40,095 nucleotides of DNA from Pseudorhodobacter antarcticus (GTDB lineage Bacteria; Pseudomonadota; Alphaproteobacteria; Rhodobacterales; Rhodobacteraceae): contig CAMAXX010000025.1 in NCBI GenBank assembly GCA_945862435.1, positions 1 to 40,095 of the forward strand, given 5' to 3'. This document shows, piece after piece, positions 27,097 through 34,524 of the stretch (the first letter of the stretch is position 1; every line of letters starts with the position of its first letter). Below the pieces are notes generated by a model, which was given only the letters and a program-made list of their open reading frames with translations, had not been told where the DNA came from and ran no database searches. The position numbers and the translations under genes were made by a program.

Positions 27097-28347
27097 TTAA
27101 TGACCGTAGCCGCTGTTCTTTTCGATGTCGGCGTTGATTTCATCAACAGCGGCATCCAGCGTTGCAGCAACATCAGCGCCTTGGGCGATGTCAGCCAGTG
27201 CTTTTTCAAACACTTTGGCCTGAACCACGTAACCAGGGGTTACTGGGCGCACCATGCCGAACTTGGACGAATAAGTTACAAAGTCAGCCAATGGGCCGCC
27301 AGCTTTGTAGTTATCAACCATTTCAGCAGCGGTTGGCGTTGCTGGGATCAGGCCAATGCCGTTCGAGAAGGCTGCCAGATACTTGTCATCCAAAGCGAAC
27401 TCGATAAAGGCTGCTGCGCCTTCTGGGAACTTAGAGGTGGCCGAAACGCCGAACTGCCAGCTTGCTGCACCGATTTTTGGCCCATTGCCCAAATCTGGTG
27501 GGGGCAGGAACACGGTGTCAGGATGCGCCGACAGCGCGCCAAGTGCGGCCCAGTTGCCGTTCCACGAGAAGGCATATTTGCCCGAGGCAAAGCCCGAATC
27601 GCGGTCAGCGCCGTCTTGGGTTGATTGGGCATAACCGCCTGTGAACAGACCTTGCCACCATGCACCAAATGCTTGCGCAGCTTCGCCGTTCAGCGCGCCT
27701 TCAGCGGTTTTGTAGGTGCTGCGATCCACGATGTCGCCACCGAAGGATTGCATCAGGGGCGAGAAGGCATAGGGGTACCATTCACCCGTCCAAGCGGTGC
27801 CCAGATCCAGCGCGAATTCATACTTGCCCGATGCTTTTGCTGCATCCAGTGCCGCCATGAATTCGTCTTTGGTCCAAGGCGCGTCAACCGTTGGCTTGCG
27901 CAGGCCAAGCTCGTCCAAGATCGATTGACGGGTGGTCAGCGCGATAGCTGCGTCCCACAGACCGATCGAATACAGCTGACCGTTCCAGATACCCTTGGTG
28001 CCGGGCAAGAAATTGGCGATTTTGCTTTCGTCAATTTTCAGCGGCTGCATATAGCCAGCCCATGCCCAGTTTGGCATGACGGGGCCGTCAACGTCCAAGA
28101 TATCTGGCAGATTACCTGCCAGCGCGCCTGCCACGACCGAATCGTTATAGGCCGCTTGAGGGAACGTTTGCAGTTCGACCTTCCAGTCGGCCTGTGCTGC
28201 GTTAAAGTCCGCAATCACTTCGTTAATCAGTTTCAGTTCCACCTCGTTACCCGCGCCGTGATACCACATCGACAGCGTTTCGGTGGCATTTGCGGCCGAG
28301 GCCCATGCCAGAATGGCGGCGCTGGCCACCAGTTTGTTAAACTTCAT
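27097..28347 (-). CDS. Sugar ABC transporter substrate-binding protein (family 1)
   Basis: A 416-residue periplasmic binding protein. Residues 1-22 form a signal peptide (ending ANA without a lipobox cysteine), followed by TLSMWYHGAGNEVELKLINEVIADFNA, the typical start of the MalE/UgpB family, and later PDILDVDGP, FSWNGNWA and GKYAFSWNG turns. It should capture an oligosaccharide for the two permeases downstream. GGAGG lies 8 nt before the ATG, and the gene begins 11 nt inside lacI, so regulator and binding protein are on one transcript. Confidence 0.93.
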   Translation of the reverse strand: MKFNKLVASAAILAWASAANATETLSMWYHGAGNEVELKLINEVIADFNAAQADWKVELQTFPQAAYNDSVVAGALAGNLPDILDVDGPVMPNWAWAGYMQPLKIDESKIANFLPGTKGIWNGQLYSIGLWDAAIALTTRQSILDELGLRKPTVDAPWTKDEFMAALDAAKASGKYEFALDLGTAWTGEWYPYAFSPLMQSFGGDIVDRSTYKTAEGALNGEAAQAFGAWWQGLFTGGYAQSTQDGADRDSGFASGKYAFSWNGNWAALGALSAHPDTVFLPPPDLGNGPKIGAASWQFGVSATSKFPEGAAAFIEFALDDKYLAAFSNGIGLIPATPTAAEMVDNYKAGGPLADFVTYSSKFGMVRPVTPGYVVQAKVFEKALADIAQGADVAATLDAAVDEINADIEKNSGYGH

Positions 28348-29449
28348 CGGTCTTCCTCCCGTTGGGTTTCATGTGTAAAATGTTTGTGGGGCGCATTTCG
28401 GCAACCGAGGCGCGCCACAGCACAGGCCCTGCTACACAGACAGGGCTTTGGGTTGGGGATCGACCGCTAAGAAGCGGATCCTCTCCCGCAATCAGAGACA
28501 ACAAACGCTCGCCCGCGCGAACGCCCATTGCGTTATAAGGCAAATCAACCGTGGTCAGCGGCGGATACAGGGTTTCGGCAATGACGCGGTAATTGTCAAA
28601 GCCAGCCACGCCAATTTCATCAGGAACGCGGCGCCCCATAGTGCGCAAAATACCATACACCATCAGCGCCATTTGATCGTTGCCACAGCAAATCACTGTG
28701 GGCGGATTGGCAAGGCGCAGCATGTGGTCAATTGAATCCCATAAAAGTTGCGGCCCCGCTTCTGGCAGATCAAAATTGGTGTGTGCAAACAAGGCGGGGT
28801 CATAAGCAATGCGCCCTTCGGCCAGCGCCTCTCGGTAACCTTGCGGGCGCAGTTGGCCTGCCACCATATCGGCCCGCAACGCCAGATAGCCAATGCGGCG
28901 ATGGCCAGCAGCGATCAAGCGGCGGACAAGTTCGTATTGCCCGCGCCGATCATCGGGCAAAATGGCCGGCGTGCCTTTGCTGTCAAAACAATTGACCAGC
29001 ACCAAGGGCGTATCTTCGGGAAGCTGTGGCAGCGACACTTCTTGGTGATATTCGGCAACATAGATCAGACCTTCGACGCGGTGCGACAAAAAGGTGTCGA
29101 TCAGCGGTGCCACGCGGTCTTGCCGCCCTGCGGTATCGGCGATCATCACTGTCATGCCGCTGGTTTCCAGCGCGCGCTGAATGCCCTGCACGATGAACAA
29201 ATCAGGCAAGCCCTGCTGTTTTTGGTTTAATCCCGTGGTTGAAATCGCGCCTGTAATCAGCCCGATAATTCCCGATTTTTGGGCCCGCATCATGCGCGCC
29301 GCGTTCGAGCGCACAAAGCCAAGGGCGCGCATAGCCTCTTCCACGGCCGCGCGGGTTTTATCCCCCACAGGCCCATCACCGTTCATCACACGGCTGACAG
29401 TTTTAGGCGATACGCCAGCATGTTTGGCGACATCGTAGATGGTAGCCAT
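28337..29449 (-). CDS. LacI-family transcriptional regulator
   Basis: A 370-residue repressor with the LacI helix-turn-helix ATIYDVAKHAGVSPKTVSRVM at the N-terminus and hinge SNAARMMRAQKSG, then a periplasmic-binding-like effector domain (IIGLITG, CCGNDQMALMVYGIL, VAGFDNY). The start at 29449 has AGGGGGG upstream; a longer reading adds 23 residues ahead of the HTH, which is unusual for the family. It is the first gene of the sugar operon and is likely autoregulated through the palindromes 86-114 nt upstream. Confidence 0.94.
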   Translation of the reverse strand: MATIYDVAKHAGVSPKTVSRVMNGDGPVGDKTRAAVEEAMRALGFVRSNAARMMRAQKSGIIGLITGAISTTGLNQKQQGLPDLFIVQGIQRALETSGMTVMIADTAGRQDRVAPLIDTFLSHRVEGLIYVAEYHQEVSLPQLPEDTPLVLVNCFDSKGTPAILPDDRRGQYELVRRLIAAGHRRIGYLALRADMVAGQLRPQGYREALAEGRIAYDPALFAHTNFDLPEAGPQLLWDSIDHMLRLANPPTVICCGNDQMALMVYGILRTMGRRVPDEIGVAGFDNYRVIAETLYPPLTTVDLPYNAMGVRAGERLLSLIAGEDPLLSGRSPTQSPVCVAGPVLWRASVAEMRPTNILHMKPNGRKTDEV

Positions 29450-29534
29450 TGATCCCCCCTTTGGCCAGCCGATCAGGCTGTGCCGACACCACCGCCCCTT
29501 GTCTGGCCCCTCTCCCAAGGGATTGCCGACTCAG

Positions 29535-29563
29535 TGACACCGATATCATGACATCGATGTCAT
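29535..29563 (-). promoter_or_regulatory. Tandem LacI-type operators upstream of the sugar operon
   Basis: ATGACATCGATGTCAT at 29548-29563 is a perfect 16-bp palindrome with the central CG usual for LacI-family operators. A second, imperfect copy TGACACCGATATCA (29535-29548) lies 14 bp away centre to centre and shares the TGACAYCGATRTCA pattern. A TTGACA -35-like box occurs on the minus strand at 29583-29578, so the operators lie just downstream of it. I could not find a convincing -10. Confidence 0.72.
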
Positions 29564-29879
29564 AAATCGAAGCTGGTTGTCAAATTGTTTTTCGGCAGCA
29601 GTAAATTTGCGGGTCAAAATCGCTGCAAATGGGGCCGCGCCCAAGAAGAATAAGTCACCGCGCAGATACTTTGTGCTGGCTTTTGCCTTGGCGAAATCAC
29701 CATGCATTAGGCGCGGCGGCGCAAAGAAAGGGCAACCAAGACTATTGGGCCCGCACAGGCGATCAGTCCGTGGCAAAGGCCATTGATGCAGCGCTTTTGC
29801 CGCTATAACGCGTCAGCGCTTGCGCCAACGTCGGTGGTATCGACACCATAGCCTTTTCGGTTGCGCGGGGTGATGCCCT
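29564..29879. other. Non-coding or decayed stretch, no gene supported
   Basis: About 316 nt between the sugar operon promoter and the IS remnant. A 76-codon minus-strand open frame (29546-29776) has no recognisable motif and runs through the operator. On the plus strand one frame from about 29710 reads QDYWARTGDQSVAKAIDAAL and stops at 29806, which looks like a natural protein tail without a beginning and may be a gene end cut off by the IS. I cannot name it. Confidence 0.4.
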
Positions 29880-30008
29880 GTGACCTTGCCCTCAACTTTT
29901 ATCCAGTGTGAGCGAGGCTCCGTGTTTGAGTTTTACCCATTTGGGCGGGTTGAGCAACGGGGGTTGGCGCGAAGCTTTGCGGATTGCGCAGCGTCAGGCC
30001 CCGCCACA

Positions 30009-30051
30009 GGGCGAAGGTTTGGGCGAAGGTTTGGGCGAAGGTTTGGGCGAA
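30009..30051. repeat. 12-bp tandem repeat in the transposase tail
   Basis: Three exact copies of GGGCGAAGGTTT (30009-30020, 30021-30032, 30033-30044) plus a partial fourth occur. On the transposase strand they encode repeated FAQT residues just after PAEFA. The repeat is probably slippage within the dead IS. Confidence 0.9.
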
Positions 30052-30111
30052 CTCGGCGGGCGTCTGCCATCCAAGGCAGGAGTGCGGCCGTTCGGTGCTG
30101 TGGTCCTTGCG

Positions 30112-30447
30112 CTAGGCTGCCAGCGTGGCGCAGGCGTGGTTTAGGGACGGTAATAGCGTTTCATTCAGTAACTGGTCCCTTAGGCGGCCGTTAAAGCTCT
30201 CGATATCGGATACAAAATCCAAAGACCAACGCTGGTTTGGCATCAATGGCAGCACCATCGGGGCGCGCGTGCCCATGGCCCGTCTGCGCCCACCCCAACG
30301 GCGCAGATGCAACTGCTCCTCACGATAGATGCAGATCAGACGCTTATGGTTCACCGTATGGCTCTTGCTGCGCAGGAATACATGTAGCCGACGATAACCA
30401 AACCGGCGTCGGGCTTTTACCAGTTCTTTCAGTCGTTCCCGCAGCAC
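30112..30447 (-). pseudogene. IS3-family transposase orfB, internally deleted
   Basis: This 111-codon open part of orfB keeps the N-terminal HTH_21-like block (RRRFGYRRLH, VNHKR, REEQLHLRR) and the first strand of the integrase fold (NQRWSLDFVSD). It then joins the segment normally located about 90 residues later (ESFNGRLRDQLLNE) and ends at a nonsense TAG where the intact family reads tryptophan. No DDE triad remains, so it is inactive. Confidence 0.85.
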
Positions 30448-30656
30448 AGGGGCATCCTAGCGGACACCTCTTTTCGCATGGTCATCCGGCAACAGCCAAT
30501 CACCCGACACGTCCGCCGTTCACTCATCGCGCGATGTGCCACCAGATGCGCGATCGCTTGCGGCTTCGCGGCGGGTGTCACCACTTTTTTCCTAGGAGGT
30601 CTTTCAGCGCGGCCCTCGTCATTGATCTGATCTTCAGTAAATCTGCTGCGCGTCAT

Positions 30657-30907
30657 AGCTGGGATTTCGTGGCCACGCAAATGAACAGAATTGTCAGATT
30701 TCCTGCACTTTATGGAAGAATTATCAGCCGAGAAGCATCTAGATTTGTATACATACAGCACAATGCGCCTTGCACTTTCAAAACCTAAGCGTTGGGGCCG
30801 TTTGCAGGGCAAGACGGCTTAACCCGTTAAAATTTTGGAAGATTTTTACCATTAAGTCATTATTCGGGCGCAATTGCGGCCAAAATTAGGCAGCCCTGAT
30901 TTTGCCA
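30657..30907. other. AT-richer intergenic stretch
   Basis: About 250 nt between the IS orfA start and the truncated ClpP-like gene. It is richer in A/T than its surroundings, holds the expected outer end of the IS, and a small palindrome CGCAATTGCG (30870-30879 region). No gene or clear promoter is seen. Confidence 0.4.
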
Positions 30908-31282
30908 ATGCCGACACAGACGCACTCTGTGCGCACTATTCGGAATTATGGGGGCGAGGTGGTGAATGAATACATCATTCGGGCAAACTTGGCGGTTCTA
31001 CAGGGCGAAAGGCTGCGCATCGGCGGATGGTGCGCCAGTGCCTGCACGGCTTATCTGGGCAATCCCAATACCTGTGTCACGCCAAGTGCACAGTTTGGCT
31101 TTCACGGGCCATCGGGCGGAACGGCTGCGGAAAATCGGCGTGCGGCATTGATCCTTGCCCGCCACCAGCTTGCTGTTTTGCGCGATTGGTATTTGACCAA
31201 GGCCGCCACCCTACAAGGCAACACCCACATCGACATTTCGGAGAAAGAAGTGGAAAGGATCGGCGCTGCGCACTGGTGCTGA
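30908..31282 (+). pseudogene. N-terminally truncated ClpP-like periplasmic protein
   Basis: A 124-codon frame with a coherent protein: RTIRNYGGEVVNEYIIRANL, then GGWCASACTAYLGN (serine 44 in CASAC) and GFHGPSGG, then helices and ISEKEVERIGAAHWC. The GG-x(n)-CASACT-x(n)-GFH pattern resembles the crotonase/ClpP-fold family of predicted periplasmic proteases (COG3904-like), where this serine is the nucleophile position. Those proteins usually begin with a signal peptide, which is missing here; stops occur in all plus frames just upstream. It probably lost its 5' end to the neighbouring IS event. The family assignment is tentative. Confidence 0.5.
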
Positions 31283-31466
31283 CAACGGCTGGCATATCTT
31301 TGGCCCAAATATGCCCAAGGAACACCCTGCTTGCCAAAAAACACCCGTTTAATCTAACATTGGCTGGCGGCTTTCCCCATCTGGTTGAAAATGACTTTGC
31401 AAGCGTACATCTTTGTGGTTGGTGTAAATTTGGCAGCGTGATCGTTTACGTGGTGGTTCTGGCACG
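31283..31466 (+). other. Gap before the phosphomannomutase gene
   Basis: 184 nt without a supported gene. One frame reads DNGWHIFGPNMPKEHPACQK and stops at about 31353, possibly another gene tail. No convincing promoter boxes or ribosome site were found for the following gene; a GGTGG lies about 15 nt before its ATG. Confidence 0.35.
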
Positions 31467-32897
31467 ATGTATGTATCTTTTTGCACCTCAGGGTTGCGCG
31501 GCTTGGTCACTGCGCTGACCAAAGATGTGGTCAGCGGGTATATCCGTGCTTTTGTGGCAGTTTGCCCCATCGGTTCGGGCCTGTATCTGGGCCGAGATCT
31601 GCGCGCGTCCTCTCCACATATTGCTGATATGGTTATCGCCGCTGCCCGTGGCGCTGGCGTAAACGTTATTGATTGCGGCGCTGTGTCTACCCCTGCACTG
31701 GCCTTGGCGGCGATGAATGCGGGCGCGGCGGCAGTTATGGTGACAGGCAGCCATATTCCTGATGAACGCAACGGGCTGAAGTTTTATCTGCCGACGGGTG
31801 AAATCGCGAAAGCAGACGAGGCGGCTATAAGCCAAGGTCTTGTTTCAGAACCGCAGGCAGCGGCGGCCCCACATATCGGCGCGATGGTGCAGGCGCCTGA
31901 TGTTATGGCGCAATATGTCGCCCGCTATGCCAATTGCTTTGGCCCGCAGGCGTTGCAGGGCCTTAAGCTTGGCATTTATCAGCATTCCAGCGTGGCGCGC
32001 GATGGGCTGCTGCATATGGTGCAAGGCATGGGCGCGCAGGCAGTTGCCCTTGGCCGCGCGCGCGCGTTCATTCCCGTTGATACGGAATCAGTGGATGCGG
32101 GCACGCGGGCGCAATTGGCCGCATGGGCAGCGGACATGGGTCTGGATGGCATCCTGTCTACCGATGGAGACGGCGACCGCCCTTTGCTGACCGATGCAGA
32201 TGGAACAGTGATCGCGGGCGACGTGTTGGGCATTTTAACTGCCAGAAGTTTGGGTGCGCAGCACATCTGCACGCCTATTTCGTCCAATTCCATGATCGAA
32301 GAAATGACCGAATTTTCACACACCACGCGCAGCAAAATCGGCTCACCCTTTGTCATCGCAGCCATGCTTGCAGCGCAAGCGAGGCAGGCAGATGTCAAAG
32401 TCGTTGGGTTCGAGGCGAACGGCGGCTTTCTGCTGGGCTTTGACGCAGCGGGGCCGCAGGGGCGGCTGCCCGCGCTGATGACACGGGATGCTTTCTTGCC
32501 CCTGATCGCCCCTTTGGCAGCGGCGCGCGCCAAAGGGAAAAGCTTGCGGCAGATGATCGCCCATTTGCCCGCGCGCGTCACGGCGGCTGACCGCATATCT
32601 CCCGTCAGCAAAGAAGCGGCGGCGATGCTCTTGGACGAATTGACGCGTAGCGAAACTGCCCGTAGCGCCATGCTTGCACAGTTGCGCCTGCCCACGCCCA
32701 CAAGTCTAGATGTGACCGATGGTTTGCGCCTGACATTTGCGGGCGGGCGCGTGGTGCACCTGCGCCCCTCGGGCAACGCGCCCGAATTTCGCATTTATAC
32801 GGAAGCAGACAGCAACGCTGCAGCGCAGGCGCTGTTGCAAGCGGCCATGTCAGCCGTGGGAGCCGCGCTAACCGTTGCAGGGGGCAAGGCGGCTTGA
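31467..32897 (+). CDS. Phosphomannomutase / phosphoglucomutase family protein
   Basis: A 476-residue alpha-D-phosphohexomutase. It has the four expected sites: SGLRG near the start, phosphoserine loop TGSHIP (93-98, Ser95), metal loop DGDGDR (233-238), sugar-recognition EANGG (316-320) and phosphate loop RPSGNAPEFR (433-442). It converts mannose 6-phosphate to mannose 1-phosphate (or the glucose pair). Its stop overlaps the start of the guanylyltransferase gene, which uses mannose 1-phosphate, so phosphomannomutase (ManB/AlgC-like) is the better guess. Confidence 0.9.
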   Translation: MYVSFCTSGLRGLVTALTKDVVSGYIRAFVAVCPIGSGLYLGRDLRASSPHIADMVIAAARGAGVNVIDCGAVSTPALALAAMNAGAAAVMVTGSHIPDERNGLKFYLPTGEIAKADEAAISQGLVSEPQAAAAPHIGAMVQAPDVMAQYVARYANCFGPQALQGLKLGIYQHSSVARDGLLHMVQGMGAQAVALGRARAFIPVDTESVDAGTRAQLAAWAADMGLDGILSTDGDGDRPLLTDADGTVIAGDVLGILTARSLGAQHICTPISSNSMIEEMTEFSHTTRSKIGSPFVIAAMLAAQARQADVKVVGFEANGGFLLGFDAAGPQGRLPALMTRDAFLPLIAPLAAARAKGKSLRQMIAHLPARVTAADRISPVSKEAAAMLLDELTRSETARSAMLAQLRLPTPTSLDVTDGLRLTFAGGRVVHLRPSGNAPEFRIYTEADSNAAAQALLQAAMSAVGAALTVAGGKAA

Positions 32898-34327
32898 TTT
32901 ACCCTGTCATCCTGTGCGGCGGCTCTGGGACGCGGCTTTGGCCCCTATCGCGCAAAAGCTATCCCAAGCAATTTGCGCCCCTTCTGGGGACAGAAACCCT
33001 GTTTCAATCTTCAGCGCGCCGCCTTTCGGGGCCTGATTTTGCCGCCCCAATCGTGGTGACGGGCAGCGATTTTCGCTTTATTGTCACACAACAATTGGCC
33101 GAAATTGGTATCTCGCCAAGTGCCGTGCTGATTGAACCTGAGGCGCGCAATACGGCACCTGCCGTGCTGGCCGCAACCTTGTGGGCGCTGGCAAAAGACC
33201 CTGAAGCGGTGCTTTTGGTCGCCCCGTCAGACCATGCCATTCCCGATGCAGCCAGCTTTTGCGCAGCCGTCTTGCGCGGATTGCCCGCCGCTTCATCAGG
33301 CCAGATCGTCACCTTTGGCATTGCGCCAACGCGGCCCGAAGCGGGTTATGGATATTTGGAATTGGCACAGCCTTTGGGCGCAGACGACGGGGCCATGCCC
33401 CTGCGCCGCTTTGTTGAAAAGCCCGATTTGGACAAGGCCCAATCGATGCTGGCAGCGGGTAACTTTCTGTGGAACGCGGGGATTTTCCTGTTTCGCGCAG
33501 CCGATATGCGCGCAGCTTTTGCCGCCCATGCGCCTGATGTGCTACCCCCCGTCACCGCAGCGCTGGCGGGCGCGACAAGCGATTTCGGATTTTTGCGCCT
33601 TGCCCCCGAAGCGTGGAACACCGCCCCCGATATTTCCATTGACTACGCGGTGATGGAACATTCCAGCACCCTTGCTGCTGTGCCTTATCGCGGGGAATGG
33701 TCAGACCTTGGTGGCTGGGATTCGATTTGGCAGAAAACCGCACTTGACGGGCGCGGCGTGGCCACGCATGGCGCAGCAACGGCGATTGACTGCGACAATA
33801 GCCTGCTGCGTTCGGACAGTGAAGGCACCGAATTGGTGGGTATTGGCCTGAAAAACATCATCGCAGTGGCAATGAATGACGCCGTTTTGATCGCCGATAT
33901 GTCGCGCGCGCAAGACGTCAAACTGGCTGTATCGGCACTGCGGGCAAAAGGCGCGGCGCAGGCCGAACATTTCCCCAAAGACCACCGCCCTTGGGGCTGG
34001 TTTGAAAGCCTGTCTTTGGGCGATCGGTTTCAAGTCAAACGCATCTTCGTGCACCCAAAGGCGTCCCTTTCGCTGCAATCTCACCACCACCGCGCCGAAC
34101 ATTGGATTGTGGTGCAAGGCGTCGCTGAAGTCACCATTGGCGAGCGCGTGCAATTCATCAGCGAAAACCAATCCGTTTACATCCCTTTGGGCGAAAAGCA
34201 CCGCCTTTCCAACCCAGGTAAGGTAGGGCTGGTTCTGATCGAAGTGCAAACTGGCAGCTATTTGGGCGACGACGACATCATTCGCTACGACGATGTTTAT
34301 GCACGCGGCCAAGGGGCTAAGGGATGA
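32894..34327 (+). CDS. Mannose-1-phosphate guanylyltransferase / mannose-6-phosphate isomerase
   Basis: A 477-residue bifunctional ManC/AlgA/CpsB-type enzyme making GDP-mannose. The N-terminal transferase starts IYPVILCGGSGTRLWPLSRK and has FVEKP near 172-176; the C-terminal cupin isomerase (from about 355) has RPWGWFESL, KASLSLQSHHHRAEHW and GEKHRLSNPG. The first codon is TTG (32894), overlapping the preceding TGA as TTGA: the family always begins within a few residues of IYPVI, and no ATG is available. With the upstream mutase it can feed capsule, exopolysaccharide or mannosylated products; no glycosyltransferase gene is in the window. Confidence 0.92.
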   Translation: MIYPVILCGGSGTRLWPLSRKSYPKQFAPLLGTETLFQSSARRLSGPDFAAPIVVTGSDFRFIVTQQLAEIGISPSAVLIEPEARNTAPAVLAATLWALAKDPEAVLLVAPSDHAIPDAASFCAAVLRGLPAASSGQIVTFGIAPTRPEAGYGYLELAQPLGADDGAMPLRRFVEKPDLDKAQSMLAAGNFLWNAGIFLFRAADMRAAFAAHAPDVLPPVTAALAGATSDFGFLRLAPEAWNTAPDISIDYAVMEHSSTLAAVPYRGEWSDLGGWDSIWQKTALDGRGVATHGAATAIDCDNSLLRSDSEGTELVGIGLKNIIAVAMNDAVLIADMSRAQDVKLAVSALRAKGAAQAEHFPKDHRPWGWFESLSLGDRFQVKRIFVHPKASLSLQSHHHRAEHWIVVQGVAEVTIGERVQFISENQSVYIPLGEKHRLSNPGKVGLVLIEVQTGSYLGDDDIIRYDDVYARGQGAKG

Positions 34328-34521
34328 AGAATGTGGTCGTCGGCATCAACTATGATCCCGAAATGGCTCTGTTGCACAAATCGGCTGGCCGGCTGATTTT
34401 CCCTTTCCACAGACAGACTTATCCCGCGGTTTGCGCGACGGGTATGCCGAGCGCGGTGAAGCCGTTCACGATGGCAATTTGGACCTGGAACTGGCCCGCC
34501 TACAACAGGGCGCCCAATTAG
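34324..34521 (+). CDS. Short hypothetical ORF, possibly a decayed gene
   Basis: A 65-codon frame whose ATG overlaps the guanylyltransferase stop (ATGA). The first 23 residues (MKNVVVGINYDPEMALLHKS and on) look like a natural protein start; the rest, rich in Trp and Pro, does not. Another frame from about 34401 gives a more natural charged tail (RDGYAERGEAVHDGNLDLEL), so a frameshifted remnant is possible. No family is recognised. Confidence 0.3.
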   Translation: MKNVVVGINYDPEMALLHKSAGRLIFPFHRQTYPAVCATGMPSAVKPFTMAIWTWNWPAYNRAPN

Positions 34522-34524
34522 GGC

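Larger units (their letters stand above)
29881..30656 (-). mobile_element. Decayed IS3-family insertion sequence (orfA/orfB remnants)
   Basis: The minus strand carries collapsed IS3-type transposase genes. OrfA begins MTRSRFTEDQI (30656), then jumps to a sequence ending AHRAMSERRTCRVIGCCRMTMR, with its middle missing. After a frameshift near 30440, OrfB runs LRERLKELVKARRRFGYRRLH to NQRWSLDFVSD, then jumps at about 30204 to ESFNGRLRDQLLNETLL, losing the DDE catalytic core. A TAG at 30112-30114 stands where a tryptophan codon is expected. The frame continues RPHSCLGWQTPAEFA, with a repeated QTFA block, to a TAA at 29899. The element cannot transpose. Its terminal repeats could not be fixed, so the ends are approximate. 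Confidence 0.85.

Noticed and set aside
29546..29776. 76-codon minus-strand frame upstream of lacI
   Set aside because: It runs through the operator region, shows no motif, and has no supporting ribosome site.
31397..31405. TTGCAAGCG half-site resembling the inositol-locus palindrome
   Set aside because: Only one arm is present, and nine matching bases are likely by chance.
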